This document shows, one piece after another, positions 1-4,999 of a stretch of 10,791 nucleotides of DNA (its first letter is position 1; each line of letters starts with the position of its first letter). Origin of the DNA: Candidatus Methylomirabilota bacterium. GTDB taxonomy: Bacteria; Methylomirabilota; Methylomirabilia; Methylomirabilales; 2-02-FULL-66-22. The translations under genes and the position numbers were made by a program. The stretch covers positions 1 to 10,791 of the forward strand of contig JACQXP010000275.1 in the NCBI GenBank assembly GCA_016208645.1, read 5' to 3'. Below the pieces are notes generated by a model, which saw only the letters and a list, made by a program, of their open reading frames with translations, did not search any database and had not been told where the DNA came from.

Positions 1-35
1 CGGAGGGTGGGGCAAGGGTCATCCGCAAGCATTGG

Positions 36-254
36 TCAGGCCGCGACCGTTTGGACAGCGAACGGCAGCTTGCTGAGGGTCAGTTCCTTAAGAGCCACTT
101 TCTGACTGGCGTTGTCAATGTCGATGCCCACCAGCTTGCCATCTGCATCGTAATCTAGGACGATCCCCTCGGAAATATCGCGGCTCTCCTTACTGGGTTT
201 CTCCGACAGGTCAATGTAGAGGGAGTCGGTGTCCGGATAGTAGCTGAGCTCCAT
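36..254 (-). CDS. DUF2283 domain protein
   Basis: A 72-residue protein that fits the small DUF2283 family end to end. The start reads MELSYYPDTDSLYIDL, followed by a short stretch leading to GIVLDYDADGKLVGIDIDNAS; this is the family's pattern of a Y-x-x-x-x-D-x-L-Y-I/V strand, a D-G hairpin and a 'V-G-I-[DE]-I' strand. The function of the family is not established; its genes often sit beside small DUF4258 genes and are suspected toxin-antitoxin-like modules. The ATG has a GAGG about 9 nt upstream. The coding sequence just upstream on the same strand looks like the end of such a DUF4258 partner, broken by a repeat. Family assignment is firm, role unknown. Confidence 0.85.
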   Translation of the reverse strand: MELSYYPDTDSLYIDLSEKPSKESRDISEGIVLDYDADGKLVGIDIDNASQKVALKELTLSKLPFAVQTVAA

Positions 255-379
255 GGCTTGAATCCTCGGTCAGGGAAAGCGTTGTGAATCGTGACCTTGT
301 CCTCTAACGTGACCACCCTCAACACGCGACCCTCAAGCTCTTCTTCACTCTTGGAAAGCCAACGGAACGCCGCTTCACA
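255..379 (-). pseudogene. probable DUF4258 C-terminal remnant
   Basis: On the minus strand, the frame just upstream of the DUF2283 gene reads without a stop and ends in a stretch like the DUF4258 C-terminus: 'GRVLRVVTLEDKVTIHNAFP' followed by DRGF. The usual family ending is 'LRVV...(D/E)..V.I.TA(Y/F)PDR.F'. Upstream the match fades and the sequence runs into the palindromic repeat at 388-433, so the N-terminal half (with the family's His and Arg residues) is absent. A neighbouring frame also gives a locally plausible peptide (RRSVGFPRVKKSLRVA), so a frameshift may lie inside. The pairing with DUF2283 supports the idea. This is inference from a short match. Confidence 0.35.
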
Positions 380-387
380 ACTTGCCT

Positions 388-433
388 CCTCACCCTCCTC
401 TCCCCCGCGACGGGGGAGAGGATTGAGGTGAGG
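388..433. repeat. palindromic intergenic repeat, REP-like
   Basis: Nested inverted repeat. The outer arms are CCTCACC (388-394) and GGTGAGG (427-433). The inner arms are CCTCTCCCCCG (397-407) and CGGGGGAGAGG (411-421), a perfect 11-bp stem with a 3-nt loop. Elements of the form 'CCTCACCC...CTCTCCCC-CGGGGAGAGG...GTGAGG' are common dispersed repeats in GC-rich genomes. It separates the DUF2283/DUF4258 remnant from the DUF433 gene and could also act as a bidirectional hairpin, although there is no T tract on either side. A partial arm-like sequence (CACCTCACCCTCTC) recurs near 1111-1124. Confidence 0.7.
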
Positions 434-454
434 GGGGCAGAGGCGGCTACTCGG

Positions 455-664
455 TTAGCGCCCTTGTGTTCGGGCAGGGCTGGCTGGCTCTACCGCTTCC
501 CGAATGGCTTCCTTCGTAATGCTATCGTTCCATTCCTCGACGATAGTTTCCCAGGCCATGCCGCTTGCCACCTGCTCGACCACATCCGAAACCAGGACCC
601 TGGTGCGCCGAAATACCGGCTTGCCGTGGCAGATCTTCGGATCGCTCACGATATGCCGGCCCAT
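455..664 (-). CDS. DUF433 antitoxin-like protein (orphan)
   Basis: A 69-residue protein matching DUF433 over almost its whole length: residues 5-16 read IVSDPKICHGKP, then VFRRTRVLVSDVVEQVASGM and a helix starting WETIVEEW, the usual 'I.(DS)P.ICHGKPV.RGTRI.V..VLE.LA.G...EEIL' pattern. The family has a homeodomain-like/winged-helix DNA-binding fold and is taken to be an antitoxin that represses its own promoter. I chose ATG 664 over the longer open frame (start 895) because GGAGGG lies 8 nt upstream (673-678) and the homology begins here; the longer N-terminus is low-complexity Arg/Ala/Gly. DUF433 genes are usually followed at once by a PIN-like DUF5615 toxin; here the stop is followed by the palindromic repeat and no toxin frame, so the partner has been lost or lies elsewhere. 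Confidence 0.8.
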   Translation of the reverse strand: MGRHIVSDPKICHGKPVFRRTRVLVSDVVEQVASGMAWETIVEEWNDSITKEAIREAVEPASPARTQGR

Positions 665-1128
665 CACTTGCGCCCTCCGCACTTGTCTGCTCATCCTCAT
701 GCTCCACCGTGTGCGTCGCCCTGGATCATAACCTGAGCCTGCCCTCCTTGCCGCTCCCGACGCGTGGAGGGCTGCAGCCGCTTCTCGGGCATCGCCCCTA
801 CCGTTCGGGCGAACTCCCGGGCGACGGGTTCCGCTCGCATAGGCTCTTTGGCCTCCCCGAGACGACTCGAAGCAAGGAACCGCGCAGCGCAACAATACTA
901 AAGGGACGTTGGCCGAAACGCAACTTTTCGTTACCGGAAACCTCGGTCCACTCCGCGACTGGCTCCGCGCTCGAGAGCCGGTTCACGAGGGAGGGCTGTA
1001 GCTCCCAACGGGGAAGGGAAGGGCAGGAGATCTTGGTTCCCTCAGTCGGCGGCCCGCGGGCTAGTGGGGCGTCCGCGACGCATTCACCATCGGCTGCCGT
1101 GGCATGCCGTCACCTCACCCTCTCAGGC
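665..1128. other. gene-poor stretch
   Basis: About 460 bp with no frame I can defend. Open frames exist on both strands because of high GC, but their translations are low-complexity Arg/Ser/Gly/Pro peptides without a ribosome site or family pattern, and no tRNA fold was found. It contains one REP-like hairpin (903-930, plus strand). The promoter of the DUF433 gene should lie in 680-760, but I see no clear -35/-10 pair. Confidence 0.5.
903..930 (+). repeat. REP-like hairpin with GGGAC head (copy C)
   Basis: Starts GGGACGTTGG, followed by a palindrome CGAAA (914-918) / TTTCG (926-930). It aligns with the two REP-like copies flanking the transposase but lies on the opposite strand. The stem differs from copy B at its second pair (A:T there, G:C here), a compensated change that keeps the fold. 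The shared core 'GCAACTTTT' is exact. Confidence 0.6.
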
Positions 1129-1163
1129 GTGCCTAGCCAAAAGTGGCTTTTGAACGACGTCCC
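1129..1163 (-). repeat. REP-like repeat, copy A (3' flank of RAYT)
   Basis: Read on the minus strand it has the head GGGAC, the linker GTCGTT and then the hairpin CAAAAG-CCA-CTTTTG (plus-strand 1138-1152). It is immediately downstream of the RAYT stop. The ACGTCCC of this repeat (1157-1163) also pairs with GGGACGT at 1172-1178, forming a second hairpin whose loop (1164-1171) contains the stop codon of the transposase. Confidence 0.7.
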
Positions 1164-1165
1164 CC

Positions 1166-2197
1166 TTAACCGGGACGTTGCTTCCGAATGTTCCTTTCTG
1201 CCTCACCCGCTTTGAGCAGCCGATCCCACCGCCCCCGGTCGGCGCGTCCGCGCTGCGCGGCCCGGTAGACCGCCGGGGGGCGCACCCCCAGGAGGTCGTC
1301 GACGGCACTGGCCGGGTAGCCATAGACCTCGAGGGCGAGGTAGGCGAGTCCCTCGCGGGCGCGAGCCGCCCGCGCCCGTCGGCTGCCGTGGTGCAGGGCG
1401 GGTGGGGGACAACCCGTCGCGGCGCAGACGCGGCTGAGGAGGGTGGCCACGGCGGGGCGCCGGGCCGGCGGGGGGTGCGCCTGGGCGGCCTCCCGCCGGC
1501 ACTGCTCCACAAACTCTGCCCCGCCGAGGATCCGCTCGTCCCCGAGGTAGGCTTCCCGCCCCCGGCGGAGGGCGGCAACCGCCCGCCAACCCCCGAGGCT
1601 ACGGATCAAGCCGCCGCCCTGGAGTTCCGGGCGCCGCCCGCGGGGAATGCCATCGGCGACGAAGACGCGGTACGCCTTCCGGGCGCGGGCCGGGGTCGGC
1701 CCGAAGTGCTGCAGGATGGCCCCGGTGGCCTGCCAGGGGCGGGGCCGGGTTCCCAGAAGCGCGCTGTGCCCGGTCCAGGGGTAGCGGTCCAGCGCCCGGA
1801 GCTCGGGGACCACCCCGGCCCGGAGGGGGTTCGGGTGGACGTAGCGGACGAGTTCGAGGAGATAGGGCTCTTCCTCCACCACGATGGATTTGTAGCGGTT
1901 CTGGAAGAGGTGGCCCACCCGCCGATGCCGCCGGTTGAAGGCCCCGGCATAGCCGGTGAGGAGCGAGCGCATACAGCGCGCGAGGGGCCGCCCCCCCGTC
2001 CGGAGCAGGAGGTGGGCATGGTTCGGGAGGAGGGCCCAGGCGTACACCGTGAGGGCGGCCGCGTCCACCAGCGCCCCCAGTCGGGCGCAGAAATCGCGCC
2101 GACCGGCGTCGTCCCGGAAAATGGGCCGACGCTCGAGGCCGCGCACCATCACGTGGTGGAGGACCCCCGGAGCATCGAGGCGGGCTTGGCGAGGCAT
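1166..2197 (-). CDS. REP-associated tyrosine transposase (RAYT, Y1_Tnp)
   Basis: A 343-residue protein. Residues 1-130 form the HUH/Y1 transposase domain: RARL-type start (PRQARLDAPGVLHHVMVRG), metal-binding HxH at His60/His62 in LLPNHAHLLL, the candidate nucleophile Tyr102 in GHLFQNRYKSI, and the RAYT hallmark YVHPNPLRAGVV (119-130). Residues about 280-320 resemble a DnaA-C/helix-turn-helix DNA-binding domain, common in the longer RAYTs. RAYTs nick and rejoin single-stranded REP DNA and probably spread REPs. All catalytic residues I can place are present and there is no frameshift. The start ATG has no Shine-Dalgarno sequence (CCTCC precedes it), so translation may be weak or the start may differ. 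The last codons (IRKQRPG) are encoded by one arm of a 17-bp inverted repeat whose other arm is in the leader. Confidence 0.9.
   Translation of the reverse strand: MPRQARLDAPGVLHHVMVRGLERRPIFRDDAGRRDFCARLGALVDAAALTVYAWALLPNHAHLLLRTGGRPLARCMRSLLTGYAGAFNRRHRRVGHLFQNRYKSIVVEEEPYLLELVRYVHPNPLRAGVVPELRALDRYPWTGHSALLGTRPRPWQATGAILQHFGPTPARARKAYRVFVADGIPRGRRPELQGGGLIRSLGGWRAVAALRRGREAYLGDERILGGAEFVEQCRREAAQAHPPPARRPAVATLLSRVCAATGCPPPALHHGSRRARAARAREGLAYLALEVYGYPASAVDDLLGVRPPAVYRAAQRGRADRGRWDRLLKAGEAERNIRKQRPG
1172..1188. repeat. 17-bp inverted repeat, left arm
   Basis: GGGACGTTGCTTCCGAA on the plus strand, inside the last codons of the RAYT gene. It is the exact reverse complement of 2225-2241, just upstream of the RAYT start. 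Confidence 0.85.
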
Positions 2198-2224
2198 TGC
2201 CGGAGGACGATATCACAAAGCAGT

Positions 2225-2241
2225 TTCGGAAGCAACGTCCC
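2225..2241. repeat. 17-bp inverted repeat, right arm
   Basis: TTCGGAAGCAACGTCCC on the plus strand, 28 nt upstream of the RAYT start codon. It pairs perfectly with 1172-1188. It also carries the GGGACGTT head of the REP-like copies when read on the minus strand. Confidence 0.85.
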
Positions 2242-2262
2242 CCGTGCCACACTTACTCTGGA

Positions 2263-2298
2263 GTGCCGGGCCAAAAGTTGCTTTTGAACCAACGTCCC
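2263..2298 (-). repeat. REP-like repeat, copy B (5' flank of RAYT)
   Basis: Read on the minus strand: GGGACGTTGGTT, then the hairpin CAAAAG-CAA-CTTTTG (plus-strand 2272-2286). Same orientation as copy A and as the transposase gene. GTTG after the head can alternatively pair with CAAC in the loop region, so two folds compete. Confidence 0.7.
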
Positions 2299-2329
2299 GC
2301 TTTACGCTTTACACAACGTCCCGCTTTAC
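2290..2329. repeat. direct repeat of 16 bp, 24-bp period
   Basis: CAACGTCCCGCTTTAC occurs exactly at 2290-2305 and 2314-2329. The first copy starts with the head of REP copy B, so this is a duplicated REP head plus its flank, as seen where REPs accumulate beside a RAYT. Confidence 0.75.
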
Positions 2330-2383
2330 AGTGTCGCCAAACGGGCGGCCGGGAGGCTGCGCGGGTGTTAGGCATGTCGATTC

Positions 2384-3292
2384 TCACTCCTGGCTGAAGT
2401 AGTCCGAGTCAACCCGCTTTACGGTATGTGAAGAAACCTGAGTGACGCCGATGTTGTGGTCGATCATCAAAGTTGCGAGTTCTTCCCCATCAACGAGGAT
2501 GATCTTGTTCTCGATCGCTCCCGTGAACTCCTTGGCCTCTTTCGTAAAACTCGAGGTCGTGATGAAGATGCCCTTGCGAGCGCGCTGGCCCTGGAGGGCA
2601 CCGGCGAACTTCTGGATTTCTGGCCTCCCCACAACTCCATCCCACCGCTTGGCTTGTACATAAATGGTATCGAGCCCAAGGCGATCCTCTTTGATGATGC
2701 CATCTAACCCGCCATCACCAGAGTGGCCGACGGCCTTCCCAGCATCCAGACGGGAACCTCCGTACCCCATCGCAAGCAAGAGTTCGATCACGAGCCGCTC
2801 GAAGAACTCCGGTGGGCATTCTTTCACCCGGCGCAGAAGGTCGATGGCCAGCTCGTCACGAATCTGCTGGTGGCCGAAGGCGATGTGTTCCTCCGGCGTC
2901 ATCTCCGTCTCAACGGCGACATTCGGGGAATCATTCTCTTTCTTGCGCGAAGAGGAGCGGAACTCCCGATGCTCAGGGAACTTGTCCAAGAACTTCAAAT
3001 CGATCCTATCAGGGTTCTGCTTTAGGACTTCGCGACCACGGTCCGTGACGCGATAGATCCCGCGTCGTGGCGATTCAACCAGACCAGCACTCTTGAAGTG
3101 CGACTTCGCCCACGCGATTCGGTTCCGGAAGACGGTTTGCTGACCACTCGGCAGGAGCTGAGCAACTTCAGCCTCGGTTAGGACGAACTCCTTGGCAAGA
3201 GCATCGACGGTCTCTTGATTTGATTTCTCGGTTCCATCGGCCAAGTGATGGAGCAGGGGTAACATCAATGTCTGGAAGTCAGGGATTGCCAT
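2384..3292 (-). CDS. mrr: Mrr-type methylation-dependent restriction endonuclease
   Basis: A 302-residue protein, almost the same length as E. coli Mrr (304) and alignable throughout. Residues 1-95 are the Mrr_N winged-helix domain (GQQTVFRNRIAWAKSHFKSAGL, then RRGIYRVTDRG). Residues about 155-285 are the Mrr_cat nuclease of the PD-(D/E)XK superfamily: FERLVIELLLAMGYGG, GHSGDGGLDGII (Asp193, Asp197), YVQAKRW (Gln213, Lys215), then GVFITT-like GIFITTSSFTKEAKEF. All catalytic motifs are intact. The family cuts DNA carrying foreign N6-methyladenine or 5-methylcytosine and is a type IV defence enzyme that needs no methyltransferase partner; none is seen here. I chose ATG 3292 because AAGGAG lies 5 nt upstream; the TTG at 3295 would leave only 2 nt. 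It lies 143 bp downstream of the kinase-like pair on the same strand. Confidence 0.93.
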   Translation of the reverse strand: MAIPDFQTLMLPLLHHLADGTEKSNQETVDALAKEFVLTEAEVAQLLPSGQQTVFRNRIAWAKSHFKSAGLVESPRRGIYRVTDRGREVLKQNPDRIDLKFLDKFPEHREFRSSSRKKENDSPNVAVETEMTPEEHIAFGHQQIRDELAIDLLRRVKECPPEFFERLVIELLLAMGYGGSRLDAGKAVGHSGDGGLDGIIKEDRLGLDTIYVQAKRWDGVVGRPEIQKFAGALQGQRARKGIFITTSSFTKEAKEFTGAIENKIILVDGEELATLMIDHNIGVTQVSSHTVKRVDSDYFSQE

Positions 3293-3435
3293 CAATGCTC
3301 CTTCAGCAAGGAATCGTGTGGAGATCGAAAAGCTAAGCTGTTGCGGAGTGACGGACGCGAAGCGGTCGGCAATACGCGATCAACTTGAGCGACTTGTTCT
3401 GCCCTCTTTCGCATGCCGCTTGCATGCCTCACCCC

Positions 3436-3732
3436 TCATCCCGCTGGGAAGACGTACGACCTGAGCAAGCGTTTCGAGTCGTCCCTTACAAAAACCATCA
3501 GAGCGCCGTCAGCAAGAGCCTTCCGGTACTGTTTCTTTGTCTGCTCCCGGGTTCGATCCGTAAGCCCTTCCAGGTAATCCTTTGCTGGATAGGCCAAGAT
3601 CTGGCCGCTCACAACATCGAACTCGATGATCGGTCCGCGGTCCTCGAATGCAAGGTGCATCCCGGTTATAGCGTCCCAGTGTTCGTGGACCTTCGTTAAG
3701 TAAGGGTCAGGTATCGACGCTGATCTCTTCAT
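3436..3732 (-). CDS. uncharacterised 98-aa protein, partner of kinase-like gene
   Basis: Not recognised. The 98-residue product is mixed alpha/beta and charged, with no signal peptide or membrane segment. Notable parts are HEHWDAITGMHLAFEDRGPI, a strand-like IIEFDVVSGQILAYPAKDYL and a closing basic/aromatic stretch LMVFVRDDSKRLLRSYVF. The open frame extends to 3792, but I prefer ATG 3732: AGAGG lies 5 nt upstream, and this places the start 19 nt after the stop of the kinase-like gene instead of inside it. The spacing indicates one operon. A short GCATGC/GCATGC hairpin (3411-3427) follows the stop. A role as binding partner or antitoxin of the upstream protein is inference. Confidence 0.7.
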   Translation of the reverse strand: MKRSASIPDPYLTKVHEHWDAITGMHLAFEDRGPIIEFDVVSGQILAYPAKDYLEGLTDRTREQTKKQYRKALADGALMVFVRDDSKRLLRSYVFPAG

Positions 3733-3751
3733 TTCTTCCTCTGGCAGAACG

Positions 3752-4378
3752 CTATGGGCTTGAGCTGCGGCGCGAAGCGCCGGGTGCTCCAAGCCCTAGT
3801 TCGGACTTCCCACCTTCGAATCCAGATGCCGCCTTCGCGGGCAGTACCATGGCGGCTTCTTTGACCTTCCGGGCGGCCGCCTCGACGTCCAGACCCGCGA
3901 TATCGATGCGTAGGTGGGCGCGCGCGTACGTCTTGCCGAAGTACGTGATGTCCTTCTTGATCTCTCTGAGGTACAGGCGTTTCTCGCGGGCCGTCAACTG
4001 CCGCTCGATCAGGTTTGAGTCGATGTCGTAGAAGGTGATCCGCTCGAGGATGTTCTCCGGTTCATCCACGAGGGCGACGACCACTCCGTCGGACCTCCTG
4101 ACGGCTCGCAGGTATCCTCCCATCAGTCCGCTGGGGGGCAGAGCGATCACGCTGCGTCGGCTTTCGGGCCGTTCCAGGAGGTGAAGCAGGGCCTTCGCCG
4201 CCTCCTCGCGGTAGGAGTGCGACGTCAGGAACCGGCTCTGCAACCGCTCGATACTGGTGCCGAAGAAGGTCTCGGTTTCGTGGTCCAGATCGAAGAACGG
4301 GAGACCCATGAGGTTGGCCACTTTGCCGCCGATCGTGGTCTTGCCGACACAACCGACCCCTGTCAGGAACAGGCGCAC
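3752..4378 (-). CDS. shikimate-kinase-like P-loop protein
   Basis: A 208-residue P-loop protein of the shikimate kinase/gluconate kinase-like fold. Walker A is GVGCVGKTT (residues 7-15); the acidic DxD-like FFDLD (Asp30, Asp32) and SYREEAAKALL (Arg57) occupy the positions of the Asp and Arg that bind shikimate in AroK. It is probably not AroK: the substrate-binding Gly-Gly-Gly is replaced by LPPSGLMGG (80-88), the lid RPLL motif is missing, and a long charged helical region (ERQLTAREKRLYLREIKKD) stands in its place. The final 28 residues are low-complexity. Start is GTG with GAGGGG about 5 nt upstream, behind a perfect palindrome at 4405-4420. It is followed by the 98-aa gene. The substrate is unknown; small-molecule kinases of this fold include toxins such as zeta, so a toxin role is possible but unproven. 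Confidence 0.75.
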   Translation of the reverse strand: MRLFLTGVGCVGKTTIGGKVANLMGLPFFDLDHETETFFGTSIERLQSRFLTSHSYREEAAKALLHLLERPESRRSVIALPPSGLMGGYLRAVRRSDGVVVALVDEPENILERITFYDIDSNLIERQLTAREKRLYLREIKKDITYFGKTYARAHLRIDIAGLDVEAAARKVKEAAMVLPAKAASGFEGGKSELGLGAPGASRRSSSP

Positions 4379-4404
4379 TGTCGCCCCTCGAGGCTCTCTA
4401 GAAG

Positions 4405-4420
4405 TAGACAGACCTGTCTA
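4405..4420. promoter_or_regulatory. operator-like palindrome upstream of kinase-like gene
   Basis: TAGACAG-AC-CTGTCTA is a perfect 7+7 inverted repeat with a 2-bp centre, ending 27 nt before the GTG start of the kinase-like gene. Its size and form fit the site of a homodimeric repressor, for example of the TetR type. No regulator gene is adjacent, so the binder is unknown. Confidence 0.5.
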
Positions 4421-4430
4421 TTTCCTTTAG

Positions 4431-4450
4431 GGCTGCAGGGGGCTGCAGCC
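4431..4450. repeat. hairpin repeat, copy 1
   Basis: GGCTGCAG-GGGG-CTGCAGCC, a perfect 8-bp stem with a 4-nt loop, followed by TATTTCC. It matches the hairpin at 4542-4565 in overall layout: on the minus strand both begin GAAATAG(G/A)CTGCA and end TGCAGCC or CGCAGCC. The flank TCTATTTCC at 4417-4425 repeats the same edge. Confidence 0.6.
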
Positions 4451-4803
4451 TATTTCCCTGCGCCTGGCCATGGTTTCTGAGGATATCCTCTTGACGGCAA
4501 AGGCCCCGGCCTCGCGGGAGGGGCGGTGGACCTCGCCGGGATAGGCTGCGAGGCCTTGCAGTCTATTTCTGCCAAAGGTAAGGTGACACTGCGCGGTGGG
4601 TCAAGCGTGCTCGGGACACCAGTGTGAGCCCGGTCTTCGTTGTGGTGGCGGCGGCGGCGGGTGGTAAGGCGGAGGCGGTCGGAGGCATAGGGCTTCCTCT
4701 GCCAGAATGGCGGGCCTTCCCTCCGGTCGTCGCCCCCGCGCTTCACGCCGGGAATCCTACGCTGAAGGCACCGGGCGAATCAAGGGCAATCTGAGCGGCC
4801 GTC
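4451..4803. other. non-coding spacer
   Basis: No defensible gene. Frames on both strands translate to low-complexity Arg/Pro/Ser peptides. It holds hairpin copy 2 (4542-4565) and a GGC-rich run near 4648-4662. No tRNA or riboswitch fold was recognised. Confidence 0.5.
4542..4565. repeat. hairpin repeat, copy 2
   Basis: TAGGCTGC (4542-4549) pairs with GCAGTCTA (4558-4565) with one G:T wobble. The flank TCTATTTCTG matches copy 1, where CCTATTTCC follows the stem. Copies 1 and 2 are the same element at different stages of drift. Confidence 0.5.
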
Positions 4804-4901
4804 GGGGGACGGGGGACAGGGGACCGAGGACGGGGCGCAGGGGCCGGGGGACCGGCGGTAGGGGTCGGGGGACGGGGGACAGGGGCTGGGGGCCGGGGAT
4901 C
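4804..4901. repeat. degenerate heptamer tandem array, 14 units, G-rich
   Basis: Fourteen consecutive 7-bp units without any phase slip: GGGGGAC, GGGGGAC, AGGGGAC, CGAGGAC, GGGGCGC, AGGGGCC, GGGGGAC, CGGCGGT, AGGGGTC, GGGGGAC, GGGGGAC, AGGGGCT, GGGGGCC, GGGGATC. The strict period with base changes but no indels marks a tandem array that has aged by substitution. The plus strand has many runs of four or five G spaced by 2-3 nt, so G-quadruplex folding is plausible. Confidence 0.85.
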
Positions 4902-4934
4902 GTGGAATAGCCGAGAAGAAGGGAGACGAAAGGC

Positions 4935-4960
4935 GGGGGCGCCGCGAATGCGACGCCCCC
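4935..4960 (-). terminator. hairpin, probable terminator of the aldolase gene
   Basis: GGGGGCG (4935-4941) pairs with CGCCCCC (4954-4960), and the stem continues through one mismatch to CGC/GCG with a GAAT loop. It begins 30 nt beyond the aldolase stop. On the minus strand it is followed by GCCTTTCGTCTCCC, only a weak T tract, so a Rho-independent role is likely but not certain. Confidence 0.45.
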
Positions 4961-4964
4961 ATTG

Positions 4965-4999
4965 CTGCCGACTGCCTTCTGCCGTCTGCCTACTTCCTT
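4965..4999. repeat. degenerate heptamer array, CTGCCNN
   Basis: Five 7-bp units in phase: CTGCCGA, CTGCCTT, CTGCCGT, CTGCCTA, CTTCCTT. The fourth unit contains the stop codon of the aldolase (TAG on the minus strand, 4990-4992) and the fifth runs into its last codons, so the array abuts or includes the gene's end. Confidence 0.65.

Larger units (their letters stand above)
1129..2298 (-). mobile_element. RAYT locus bounded by direct REP-like repeats
   Basis: This is the unit formed by the tyrosine transposase gene and its two flanking repeats. A block beginning GTGCC and continuing CCAAAAGT-G-CTTTTGAAC..ACGTCCC stands at 1129-1163 and again at 2263-2298 in the same orientation, with about four substitutions and one 1-nt indel. 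RAYTs are domesticated single-copy relatives of IS200/IS605 transposases whose genes are flanked by the REPs they mobilise; this layout fits. The limits are those of the repeats and are not proven ends of a mobile unit. Confidence 0.6.

Noticed and set aside
565..1215. A 216-residue plus-strand open frame
   Set aside because: It runs antisense through the DUF433 gene and a REP-like hairpin, has low-complexity Ser/Arg/Pro composition and no ribosome site.
1178..2287. A 369-residue plus-strand open frame opposite the transposase
   Set aside because: It mirrors the RAYT gene in very GC-rich DNA; the Gly/Pro/Glu/Arg-rich product has no family pattern, whereas the minus frame has all RAYT motifs.
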